Shown here piece by piece: positions 1 through 5,092 of a stretch of 5,092 bases of DNA (positions are counted from its first letter, which is position 1; the number at the start of each line of letters is the position of its first letter). This stretch comes from Paracoccaceae bacterium. GTDB taxonomy: Bacteria > Pseudomonadota > Alphaproteobacteria > Rhodobacterales > Rhodobacteraceae. The notes beneath the pieces are model-generated. The model made no database searches and was not told where the DNA came from. It saw only the letters and a program-made list of their open reading frames with translations. Location of the stretch: positions 1 to 5,092 of the forward strand of contig JALQUQ010000212.1 in the NCBI GenBank assembly GCA_023263735.1, in the 5' to 3' direction. Made by a program: the position numbers and the translations under genes.

Positions 1-692
1 ACACCGCAAGCGATGGCGAATTTGATCAGGGTTTGCAGCTTGGCCGGGCCAGCAACGCCGATATGCACGGGAAGCTTGATGCCTTCGGCTTGCAGACGGT
101 TGACCCAATCGATCACCGGGCCGCCGTCAAAGCAGAACTGGGTCGCCATTGCCATTTGGGCGTCGGTGCGTTCGGAAAACGCCGATTTCCAGCGGGCGGC
201 TTCCATCACCATCTTGTCCGACCCATCGGGATCGATGTCCTTGTTGCCTTCGGGGTGGCCTGCAACGTGCAGACGGTCAAACCCGTCAAATGCGCCCGAT
301 TCCAGCAGTTGCATCGAGGTGTGGAAATCGCCGACCGGCTGTGCCACGCCACCGGCCAACAAAAGGCCCTGACGCACGCCCACATCCTTGTAGCGGCCAA
401 CCCAATCGATCAACGTCGCCTTGTCCTTGATGATGCGCGCCGGAAAATGCGGCATCACGGTATAGCCCTCTTCGCCGATCCGCTTGGCGGTGGCGACCAT
501 GTCTTCGATCGGGGTGCCGTCGATATGGGCGATATAGACGCGGGTGCCGGTTGGCAGCAACGCGCGGAAATCTTCGACCTTTTCAGCGGTCCGCGGCATG
601 ACCTCGATCGAGTAGCCGGTCAGGAACGCCTCAAGCTGAGCCGCAGGGGTCTGCGGTGCCGAAGATTTAGAGCGGAAATTGAACAGCGCCAT
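1..692 (-). CDS. Methylenetetrahydrofolate reductase-like protein (divergent MetF family), 3' end outside window
   Basis: The first 230 codons are present and the reading frame leaves the window at position 1, so the C-terminus is missing. The family (MTHFR fold, PF02219) is a cytoplasmic TIM barrel that reduces 5,10-methylene-THF to 5-methyl-THF, the methyl donor for methionine. Aligned by eye to E. coli MetF, SIEVMP (28-33) carries Glu30, the counterpart of catalytic Glu28; MPHFPA (80-85) matches APHLTC; GHPEG (145-149) matches the VHPEA segment; TQFCFD (184-189) matches TQFFFD with its folate-contacting Gln. The segment GVRQGLLLAGGVAQP (105-119) lines up with the stretch ending in RGDLPPG, but the flavin-site Asp120 is Gly115, and Thr59 appears to be Ala55. 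It may therefore be a specialised methyl-folate protein rather than the ordinary reductase. The ATG at 692 has a strong GGGAGA ribosome site (GGAG at 699-702) six bases upstream. It lies 24 bp after the 717-1019 gene, so the two are probably cotranscribed. Membership in the MTHFR superfamily is fairly sure; the exact reaction is not. Confidence 0.85.
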   Translation of the reverse strand, partial: MALFNFRSKSSAPQTPAAQLEAFLTGYSIEVMPRTAEKVEDFRALLPTGTRVYIAHIDGTPIEDMVATAKRIGEEGYTVMPHFPARIIKDKATLIDWVGRYKDVGVRQGLLLAGGVAQPVGDFHTSMQLLESGAFDGFDRLHVAGHPEGNKDIDPDGSDKMVMEAARWKSAFSERTDAQMAMATQFCFDGGPVIDWVNRLQAEGIKLPVHIGVAGPAKLQTLIKFAIACG

Positions 693-716
693 CAGTTTCT
701 CCCGGAGCGGCAAGGA

Positions 717-1019
717 TCAGGCCGAAGCCCAACCGTCATTTGCAATCAGCGCCTTCAGGCGCTCGGTATCGAATTCAGTCTCAAGCCGAGTGGCTTCCGA
801 CTGGGCAACCGCTTCCTGGTCGCCATCAACCTCGACAGCAGCGGCTTTGCGCCATTCGGCCAGATAGGCATCGGCATCCTTTGCCCCGACCTTCATGGCG
901 CACCGGTCAATCGCCTGTTCAAACCGCTCGGAAAGCTGGATTTTCGTCGCACGACGGCCTTTGCCCACGATCACCTGGGCCGGGATGTCCCGCCAATAAA
1001 CGATTACCACCTCTGCCAT
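717..1019 (-). CDS. Small 'virulence factor' family protein (PF13769-like)
   Basis: A 100-residue soluble protein with no signal peptide or membrane segment. It opens with MAEVVIVYWRDIPAQVIV, which I recognise as the hallmark of the conserved alphaproteobacterial family labelled 'virulence factor' (PF13769). Then come a basic stretch (KGRRATK, 20-26), an ERFEQAIDRCAM segment (31-42) with one cysteine, an AYLAEWRK helix (51-58) and an acidic C-terminal half. The family name is a legacy label and no biochemical role is established to my knowledge. The gene lies 24 bp upstream of the MetF-like gene on the same strand, which argues for a role in one-carbon or methionine metabolism; that is inference. 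The frame stays open upstream to 1163 with ATGs at 1061 and 1163. I chose 1019 because the family motif starts there and GGAG (1031-1034) lies 11 bases upstream. The ATG at 1061 has only an AGAAGG abutting it, and the extra residues resemble nothing I know. Confidence 0.85.
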   Translation of the reverse strand: MAEVVIVYWRDIPAQVIVGKGRRATKIQLSERFEQAIDRCAMKVGAKDADAYLAEWRKAAAVEVDGDQEAVAQSEATRLETEFDTERLKALIANDGWASA

Positions 1020-1303
1020 TTGAACCGATTCTCCGTCCGATGTGCTTGGTTGCTCTGCCATCCTTCTAATCGCCCGTTTGCGACAGGAAGGTGCGTTTTC
1101 GACATGGTGGATCAATCCAGCGACCCGCCGACATTTGTGACCATAGCCGAAGCTTTCGCGCATCGCGACCGTCTCTCGTACCGCATTCCCTGAAAAATTC
1201 TCATGACCTCCATGTGACGGTTTTGTGCAGTGGGCGTGACGGGAACGAACTTCCCTTCTTGCGCCGGGGGGGCAACGCGTCTACCTTGAAAGCAACCACA
1301 TAT
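1020..1303. other. Divergent intergenic spacer between the minus-strand operon and ppx/gppA
   Basis: About 290 bp separate the start of the 'virulence factor' gene (minus) from that of the phosphatase gene (plus), so both promoters should lie here. I find no convincing -35/-10 pair on either strand. It contains an imperfect palindrome (1238-1258), a run of seven G (1266-1272), and short open frames on both strands that look non-coding. I recognise no riboswitch or small RNA. Confidence 0.6.
1238..1258. repeat. Imperfect palindrome upstream of ppx/gppA, possible operator
   Basis: GGGAA (1241-1245) and TTCCC (1251-1255) are perfect inverted arms around CGAAC. After one mismatch on each side the symmetry continues with GA (1238-1239) and TC (1257-1258), giving 7 of 8 matching arm positions over 21 bp. 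The right edge is 55 bp from the chosen phosphatase start, a usual place for a repressor or activator site. No known regulator consensus fits well, and short palindromes are common by chance. Confidence 0.3.
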
Positions 1304-1309
1304 GGAGGG
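1304..1309 (+). promoter_or_regulatory. Ribosome binding site deciding the Ppx/GppA start
   Basis: GGAGGG lies four bases before the ATG at 1314. Its first G is the last base of an earlier in-frame ATG at 1302, which has only a weak upstream purine stretch (GAAAG). The position favours initiation at 1314, although the spacing is slightly short. Confidence 0.6.
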
Positions 1310-1313
1310 CGAC

Positions 1314-2450
1314 ATGACGCCCGAGCGTCCCCGAGGGGAGGACGCGTCGCAGAACGAAGTCGAGCCGGACATCGGCTCCTTTGGTGCGGAATCGTCACCC
1401 CCTCATCTGTCCGGGTCCGGTGGGCTTTACGCCGCGCTCGACTTGGGCACGAACAGTTGCCGGATGTTGATTGCCCAGCCGATGGGCAGTCAATTTGCGG
1501 TCGTGGACAGTTTTTCGAAAACTGTTCAGCTTGGCGTGGGGCTAGAGGCCTCGGGCCGGTTGTCGCGTGCTGCCATGGGGCGCACGGTTCAGGCCCTGCG
1601 CATCTGTCAGAAAAAGATCGAGCGCCATGGGGTGCGCCAGATGCGTCTTGTCGCAACCGAGGCCTGCCGACGCGCCCGCAATGCGCGCGATTTCATCCGT
1701 CAGGTGCGCCGCGAAACCGGATTGTCGCTGGAAATCATCGCCCCCGAAGAAGAGGCGCGGCTGGCCGTGATCTCTTGCGCGCCGCTGGTCAGCCCGGGAA
1801 CCGAACAGCTTTTGGTCATCGACATCGGCGGCGGCTCTACCGAACTGGTCTGGATCGACCTTTCGGCCGTCCGCCCCGAAGATCGCCCCCGGGCGATCAT
1901 GTCGCTGCACAAGGGGTTCAACGCCCAGCCCGAGGGCGGGGCGCGGGTCGTCGATTGGATTTCGGTGCCCTTGGGCGTGGCCACGCTGCGCGACCAATTC
2001 GCCGATGTCGATGATGATGCCGCCCGATTTGCCCTGATGAGCTGGTTTTTCGAAGAGCAGCTTTCCAGCTTTTCCCCCTATAACTCCCAGCAACGGCGCG
2101 AAGGGTTCCAGATCATCGGCACCAGCGGCACGGTCACCACCGTTGCCGCCAGCTATCTGGGCCTGCGCCGCTATGACCGGACCAAGGTCGATGGCCTGCA
2201 AATGACCAGCGACCAGATTGACGAGGTGATCCGCGATTACCTCTCGCTTGGCCCCGAAGGTCGGCGCACCGACCCCCGCATTGGCCGTGACCGACATGCC
2301 CTGATCATGTCTGGCGCGGCTATCCTTCAGGCCCTGATGCGTATATGGCCCACGGATCGCCTTTCAGTGGCGGATCGTGGTTTGCGCGAGGGGCTCCTTT
2401 ACGCCCAGATGAGCGCGGATGGCGTTCTGACAGACGGACCTTATCTATGA
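1314..2450 (+). CDS. Ppx/GppA family phosphatase (exopolyphosphatase or pppGpp 5'-phosphohydrolase), short form
   Basis: This 378-residue cytoplasmic enzyme of the ASKHA fold should release terminal phosphate from polyphosphate and/or convert pppGpp to ppGpp; sequence alone does not separate the two. Visible motifs are the phosphate-1 loop DLGTNSCR (43-50), EEEARL (145-150) whose Glu147 matches catalytic Glu121 of E. coli PPX, the phosphate-2 loop [11 protein letters not shown] (168-178), the nucleotide-site motif GTSGTVTT (269-276), and the closing GLREGLLYA (356-364). The protein ends there, so it has only the two actin-like domains and lacks the C-terminal HD-like and helical domains of the roughly 500-residue E. 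coli enzymes, as is common for short bacterial forms. Residues 1-37 are a Ser/Gly/Pro-rich, probably disordered leader without a signal peptide. The start at 1314 is preferred over 1302 because GGAGGG immediately precedes it. The stop codon overlaps the rlmE start (ATGA, 2447-2450), implying one operon with translational coupling. Confidence 0.93.
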   Translation: MTPERPRGEDASQNEVEPDIGSFGAESSPPHLSGSGGLYAALDLGTNSCRMLIAQPMGSQFAVVDSFSKTVQLGVGLEASGRLSRAAMGRTVQALRICQKKIERHGVRQMRLVATEACRRARNARDFIRQVRRETGLSLEIIAPEEEARLAVISCAPLVSPGTEQLLVIDIGGGSTELVWIDLSAVRPEDRPRAIMSLHKGFNAQPEGGARVVDWISVPLGVATLRDQFADVDDDAARFALMSWFFEEQLSSFSPYNSQQRREGFQIIGTSGTVTTVAASYLGLRRYDRTKVDGLQMTSDQIDEVIRDYLSLGPEGRRTDPRIGRDRHALIMSGAAILQALMRIWPTDRLSVADRGLREGLLYAQMSADGVLTDGPYL

Positions 2451-3211
2451 CCCAAGAGAAAAAAACCTCTGGCCGTGGCCAGCGTGACCTGCGTGTTCGG
2501 GTGAAAACGGCCAAGGGGCGGAAACTGTCCTCGACGCTTTGGCTGGAACGGCAATTGAACGACCCCTATGTGCAGCGCGCCAAACGCGAAGGCTATCGGG
2601 GCCGCGCGGCCTTCAAGATCATGGAATTGAACGAACGCTATGATTTCCTGAAACCGGGCTGCCGGGTGGTCGATCTGGGCTGCGCTCCGGGCGGGTGGTG
2701 TCAGGTGTCGGTCGAAAAGGTCAATTCTCTGGGCCAAAACCCGAAAAAGCCGGTGGGCACCGTCTTGGGCGTTGACCTGCAAGAGATTGAACCGATTGCC
2801 GGGGCCGAATTGCACCAGCTTGATTTCCTGTCGGATGGCGCGGATGAGCTGGTCAAGGGCTGGCTGGGGGGGCGCGCCGATGTGGTGATGAGCGATATGG
2901 CCGCCGCCTCATCGGGGCACAAGGGCACCGATCACCTGCGCATCGTGGCCTTGGTCGAGGCTGCGTTGGACTTTGCCTTTGACGTGCTGGAAGACGGCGG
3001 CACCTTTGTGGCCAAGGTTCTGGCCGGGGGCGCCGAAAACGAAATGCAGACCCTGCTGAAAAAGAACTTCCGCAAGGTCGCCAATGTGAAACCGCCCAGC
3101 AGCCGCAGCGACAGTTCGGAAAAATTCGTTGTCGCAATGGGGTTCCGGGGGCGTCAGGCCGATGCCTCTGAGACGCTGGAAGATGATCCCGACGCGGGCC
3201 CCCTGGGCTAA
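2447..3211 (+). CDS. rlmE: 23S rRNA (uridine-2'-O)-methyltransferase RlmE (FtsJ/RrmJ)
   Basis: A 254-residue SAM-dependent 2'-O-methyltransferase of the FtsJ family. In E. coli RlmE methylates U2552 in the A loop of 23S rRNA at a late step of 50S assembly. The Rossmann SAM loop is [11 protein letters not shown] (74-84). The catalytic K-D-K-E set is complete: Lys57 in GRAAFKIME, Asp150 in VVMSDMA, Lys190 in TFVAKVLAG and Glu225 in [29 protein letters not shown] is the usual family entry segment. It is about 45 residues longer than E. coli RlmE, because of a basic N-terminus (1-28, suited to RNA contact) and an acidic tail (238-251). The start at 2447 overlaps the upstream phosphatase stop by four bases. 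The ribosome site is weak, so translation probably depends on ribosomes finishing the upstream gene. An open-frame extension back to 2345 is not needed, as it lies within the phosphatase gene. In E. coli rlmE sits with ftsH; here it does not. Codon 141 region contains a run of seven G (2866-2872). Confidence 0.96.
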   Translation: MTQEKKTSGRGQRDLRVRVKTAKGRKLSSTLWLERQLNDPYVQRAKREGYRGRAAFKIMELNERYDFLKPGCRVVDLGCAPGGWCQVSVEKVNSLGQNPKKPVGTVLGVDLQEIEPIAGAELHQLDFLSDGADELVKGWLGGRADVVMSDMAAASSGHKGTDHLRIVALVEAALDFAFDVLEDGGTFVAKVLAGGAENEMQTLLKKNFRKVANVKPPSSRSDSSEKFVVAMGFRGRQADASETLEDDPDAGPLG

Positions 3212-3226
3212 GGCCCATGCGCGCCG

Positions 3227-3256
3227 GATCGGCCTGCTTTGAAAAGGCGGCCGATC
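3227..3256. repeat. Perfect 8-bp inverted repeat (hairpin) just after rlmE
   Basis: GATCGGCC (3227-3234) pairs perfectly with GGCCGATC (3249-3256) around a 14-base loop. It lies 15 bp past the rlmE stop and has no T-run after it, so it is not an intrinsic terminator itself. It could stabilise the 3' end of the ppx-rlmE message, or belong to a two-part termination region with the hairpin at 3277. Confidence 0.5.
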
Positions 3257-3276
3257 TGGGGGTGGGCGCGAAACGG

Positions 3277-3313
3277 AAAAAGGCGCACCGGACTGACCGG
3301 ATGCGCCTTTTTT
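3277..3313. terminator. Bidirectional intrinsic terminator between rlmE and the convergent MepK-like gene
   Basis: AAAAAGGCGCA (3277-3287) pairs with TGCGCCTTTTT (3302-3312). Inside it CCGG (3288-3291) pairs with CCGG (3297-3300), with one bulged A at 3301 and the loop ACTGA. The plus strand ends in six T (3308-3313) and the minus strand reads five T from the A-tract at 3277-3281. It therefore has the form of a factor-independent terminator for both the plus-strand rlmE operon and the minus-strand gene ending at 3375. Confidence 0.9.
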
Positions 3314-3374
3314 CATTCGGATTTTAGCGGGTTTTCGTTGCCACGATGGGCAAGTCCCCGCCGATCCGCCAACC

Positions 3375-3944
3375 TTAGCCGCCCCAGCTGCGCACCGGGC
3401 CGCAATCCATATGCACAAAGTTCGACCGCGAATACCGGCCCACGCCGCCCGAAGCACAGGCCGACGCGGCCTTGGCCATCTGGCTGACGGAACGCGATTT
3501 CAACCGCAGATCGGCCGCCTGACCCTTCATGTGCAGAGAGTTCTTGGCAACGCCCTTGGATTTCGAACGCAGCATCGCGTTGGTCTGCGGGCTGCGATAG
3601 CCCGACAGCAGCATATAGGGTTCGCTTACGCCCAACAGACGATGCGAGGCTGCCATGATGTCGATGGTGCGGGCATCGATATTGACCACCTTGTCATTGC
3701 GCCAGTCGCGCATGAAGTGGTTGATTTCCTTTAGAACCTCGGGGATGTACTCCCCCTCGACCCAATAGATCGAGTCCAGCGTTTCGCCCGTGCGGCCCGA
3801 GTACATGCGGATGCGGCGAATGTCGCCCGCGCCCTTGAGCAAACCAAAAGCATTCGAGTAGGTGGGCGCTGCGATCACGGCGGTCGCTGCGAAAGCACCC
3901 AGCAATCCACGCCGAGTGAAACCTGACATCGTGCTGTTATCCAT
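3375..3944 (-). CDS. Tat-exported DUF882 / peptidase M15-like murein endopeptidase, MepK (YcbK) family
   Basis: A 189-residue protein starting with a twin-arginine signal: FTRRGLLGAF (9-18, Arg11-Arg12), a hydrophobic stretch AATAVIAAPTYSNA (19-32) and likely cleavage after Ala32. It should therefore fold in the cytoplasm and act in the periplasm. The mature part is the DUF882 (PF05951) zinc peptidase of the LAS superfamily. SGYRSPQTN (114-122) is followed by SLHMKGQAAD (136-145), providing His138 and Asp145, and by FVHMDCGPVRSW (176-187), providing His178 and Asp180, the usual metal and catalytic pattern. E. coli MepK is an endopeptidase that cuts 3-3 (mDAP-mDAP) cross-links in peptidoglycan; the same activity here is inferred from family. 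The start at 3944 has GGACAGG about eight bases upstream (AGG at 3953-3955); the Met at 3929 has no such site. It is divergent from an L,D-transpeptidase gene, the enzyme class that makes 3-3 cross-links. It ends against the terminator at 3277-3313. Confidence 0.9.
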   Translation of the reverse strand: MDNSTMSGFTRRGLLGAFAATAVIAAPTYSNAFGLLKGAGDIRRIRMYSGRTGETLDSIYWVEGEYIPEVLKEINHFMRDWRNDKVVNIDARTIDIMAASHRLLGVSEPYMLLSGYRSPQTNAMLRSKSKGVAKNSLHMKGQAADLRLKSRSVSQMAKAASACASGGVGRYSRSNFVHMDCGPVRSWGG

Positions 3945-4227
3945 GTAGTGCGCCTGTCCCGTTTTGCTTCACCAATTTCAGCGGATCGGTCTTTTTGCCA
4001 GATCCATGACCGCCAAAACTCCCCAAGGTGTGAAGTGCTTATGCCACAGCACGATTCGGAACCCAAGCGAAGATTCAGCCCATTGGCCAAGTCCAGCAGC
4101 AATAGGCAAAAATTTGCTGAAAGCTGTCAGGAGACCGGCGAAAAACTTCCACAGCGAAAGTTGCCGAAAAGGCACGGAATTCCTTACCTTCGCGCCCTTT
4201 CCCGCGTCGTTGTGAATGGACATGGGG

Positions 4228-4277
4228 TCAAAATTCGCGTCAAGTTGTTCGGACTGTGGATAAAAATTCGGGTGAGG
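4228..4277 (+). repeat. Imperfect 17-bp direct repeat, 33-bp period
   Basis: TCAAAATTCGCGTCAAG (4228-4244) and TAAAAATTCGGGTGAGG (4261-4277) agree at 13 of 17 positions, including an unbroken AAAATTCG. The 33-bp period is close to three turns of B-DNA, so both copies would face the same side, as paired protein sites often do. The second copy overlaps the DnaA-box sequence by three bases and ends 11 bp before the transpeptidase start. Binding is inference only. Confidence 0.35.
4255..4263 (-). promoter_or_regulatory. Perfect DnaA-box sequence upstream of the L,D-transpeptidase gene
   Basis: The plus strand reads TGTGGATAA, whose complement TTATCCACA is the strong E. coli DnaA-box consensus. 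It lies 25 bases before the transpeptidase ATG, inside the probable promoter/leader. I saw no second perfect copy in the window; a 7-of-9 match, TTATCCATG (3938-3946), overlaps the MepK-like start codon. A single box suggests a possible DnaA-controlled promoter rather than an origin; a chance match is possible. Confidence 0.4.
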
Positions 4278-4288
4278 GCGGAACAGTG

Positions 4289-5092
4289 ATGTTTGATCGG
4301 GTGAAATCGGCGGGCGTTCTGATGGCCAGTGTTGCGGCGTTTGGTCTGTGGGCTGGGATGGGGCAGGCGCAAAGTCTTCCATCGCCTTTTGCGCAGGTCG
4401 TCGCGGCCGAAGCCTCGTCCCACGACGGAATCGCCGCCTTTTATCGCACGAACGGATATCCCGCGATCTGGACGGGCGAAGACGGTGCCGCGCGCCGCGA
4501 AGCGCTGATCAACGCCCTGTTGCGGGCCGATGAACAGGATTTGCCGACGCACCGCTATGATATCGTCGCCCTGCAAGAAATGCTGGGCACGGCCCAAACC
4601 GAAGGCGACCGCGCCCGGATCGAGGTGGCCTATTCCCGCGCGTTCGTTCAATACGCAGGCGATGTGAAATCGGGCATTCTGGACCCGAAAGCCATCGACA
4701 AGACCCTTGTGCGCGAAATCAAACGCCCCAAGGCCGAAGATATTCTGGCGGCGGTGATGACCAGCGATCCGGCACGGGTGCTGCGCGATCAGATGCCCAA
4801 GTCGCCGCAATTCGCACAGCTTTTGCGCGCCAAGATCGATCTGCAAGCCAAGATCAAGCAGGGTGGTTGGGGCCCGACGGTCGGCACCCGCGCCTTGGCC
4901 CCGGGCCAATCGGGGCCGGCGGTGGTGGCCTTGCGCGACCGTCTGATCGCCATGGGATATATGCGTCGCAGCGCGACCCAGACCTATGATGCCGAGATGA
5001 TCTCGGCGGTTCAGCGGTTGCAACTGGATCACGGGCTCAAGGCCACGGGCGAGGCGAACGCGGCGACCATGGCCGAGATCAACGTTTCGCCG
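4289..5092 (+). CDS. L,D-transpeptidase, YcbB/LdtD type, 3' end outside window
   Basis: The first 268 codons are present and the frame is open at the right edge. Residues 1-27 form a Sec-type signal peptide: a short charged start (MFDRVK), a hydrophobic core (8-24) and likely cleavage at GQA-QS. Residues about 45-190 match the scaffold domain typical of YcbB-type enzymes, recognisable from the DGIAAFYRTNGYPAIWT start (46-62), LINALLRADEQDLPTHRYD (73-91) and the helical segment AYSRAFVQYAGDVKSGILDP (114-133). Residues about 203-265 are a peptidoglycan-binding domain (PF01471 type): LAPGQSGPAVVALRDRLIAMGY, then AVQRLQLDHGLKATGEANAATM. The catalytic YkuD domain with its SxGCxR cysteine motif should follow beyond the window, so activity cannot be confirmed here. 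Such enzymes make 3-3 cross-links in the periplasm. The start has GAGGG (4274-4278) ten bases upstream; an in-frame GTG directly before it (4286) is a weaker alternative. It is divergent from the MepK-like peptidase gene. Confidence 0.9.
   Translation, partial: MFDRVKSAGVLMASVAAFGLWAGMGQAQSLPSPFAQVVAAEASSHDGIAAFYRTNGYPAIWTGEDGAARREALINALLRADEQDLPTHRYDIVALQEMLGTAQTEGDRARIEVAYSRAFVQYAGDVKSGILDPKAIDKTLVREIKRPKAEDILAAVMTSDPARVLRDQMPKSPQFAQLLRAKIDLQAKIKQGGWGPTVGTRALAPGQSGPAVVALRDRLIAMGYMRRSATQTYDAEMISAVQRLQLDHGLKATGEANAATMAEINVSP

Larger units (their letters stand above)
3945..4288. other. 344-bp divergent spacer between MepK-like and L,D-transpeptidase genes
   Basis: This stretch is clearly richer in A and T than its neighbours and should hold both divergent promoters. 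I see no strong sigma-70 pair. The end near the transpeptidase gene contains an imperfect repeat (4228-4277) and a perfect DnaA-box sequence (4255-4263). Two GANTC sites (4051-4055 and 4073-4077), the target of CcrM-type methylases in alphaproteobacteria, lie in the middle. A 113-codon plus-strand frame (3948-4289) spans it but lacks the codon bias of the real genes. Confidence 0.6.

Noticed and set aside
1020..1163. A SAM- or cobalamin-type riboswitch upstream of the methyl-folate operon
   Set aside because: One would be plausible given the neighbouring function, but I could not find the conserved cores or stems of SAM-II, SAH or B12 riboswitches in this stretch by eye.
33..1193. A 386-codon plus-strand open frame
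   Set aside because: It is antisense to two well-recognised minus-strand genes and ends in their spacer. Its translation shows no known domain and it arises from the strong third-position GC bias.
1242..1281. An extracytoplasmic-function sigma promoter beginning at GGAAC
   Set aside because: GGAAC is present but the nearest CGT-type -10 element is about 31 bases away, far outside the usual spacing.
1542..2297. A 251-codon minus-strand open frame
   Set aside because: It lies wholly antisense to the Ppx/GppA gene, whose catalytic motifs prove the plus frame. The minus translation has no recognisable domain.
2909..3457. A 182-codon minus-strand frame running from within the MepK-like gene into rlmE
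   Set aside because: It crosses the strong terminator at 3277-3313 and overlaps two confident genes; a shadow frame.
4255..4263. A replication origin suggested by the DnaA box
   Set aside because: Only one perfect box is present, without a cluster of boxes, an AT-rich unwinding element or dnaA, parA or repABC genes nearby. Promoter control or chance fits better.
3948..4289. A 113-codon plus-strand frame filling the spacer and ending in TGATG on the transpeptidase start
   Set aside because: The overlap looks like operon coupling, but its third codon positions are near 50 percent GC, unlike the surrounding genes. The product is a Ser/Arg/Lys-rich string without domain or good ribosome site. 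It would also start only four bases from the divergent MepK-like start.
4184..5032. A 282-codon minus-strand open frame
   Set aside because: It is antisense to the L,D-transpeptidase gene, which has a signal peptide and a clear peptidoglycan-binding domain on the plus strand.

Overview
The window looks like a piece of the main chromosome of an alphaproteobacterium, most likely Rhodobacteraceae (roseobacter group). The reasons are the GC-rich coding sequence with strong G/C preference at third codon positions, the pair of a small 'virulence factor' family protein with a divergent MetF-like protein, and a Ppx/GppA phosphatase directly followed by rlmE, an order I know from this class. I see no insertion sequence, phage gene, tRNA, rRNA or CRISPR array. 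This is ordinary, compact housekeeping DNA rather than an accessory island, and I did not find a clearly new system.

Layout. Positions 1-1019 hold two minus-strand genes in one probable operon: a 100-residue 'virulence factor' family protein (717-1019), then, after 24 bp, a methylenetetrahydrofolate-reductase-like protein (692 to beyond the left edge). A roughly 290-bp divergent spacer follows. Next comes a plus-strand operon: a short-form exopolyphosphatase/pppGpp phosphatase (1314-2450) whose stop overlaps the start of the 23S rRNA 2'-O-methyltransferase gene rlmE (2447-3211) in an ATGA. An intrinsic terminator at 3277-3313 that should work in both directions closes this operon and also the convergent gene that follows.

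The right half is a cell-wall pair. A Tat-exported DUF882/MepK-like peptidase is on the minus strand (3375-3944). Divergent from it, across a 344-bp spacer, is an exported YcbB/LdtD-type L,D-transpeptidase (4289 to beyond the right edge). In E. coli the homologues make and cut 3-3 peptidoglycan cross-links and their genes are also neighbours, so the pairing is probably functional.

The points most worth a second look are: the MetF-like protein, which keeps the folate-side catalytic residues but lacks the aspartate of the RGD flavin motif; a perfect DnaA-box sequence (TTATCCACA on the minus strand) 26 bp upstream of the L,D-transpeptidase start, next to an imperfect repeat spaced 33 bp apart; and the four-base coupling of a (p)ppGpp/polyphosphate enzyme to a ribosome-modifying enzyme.
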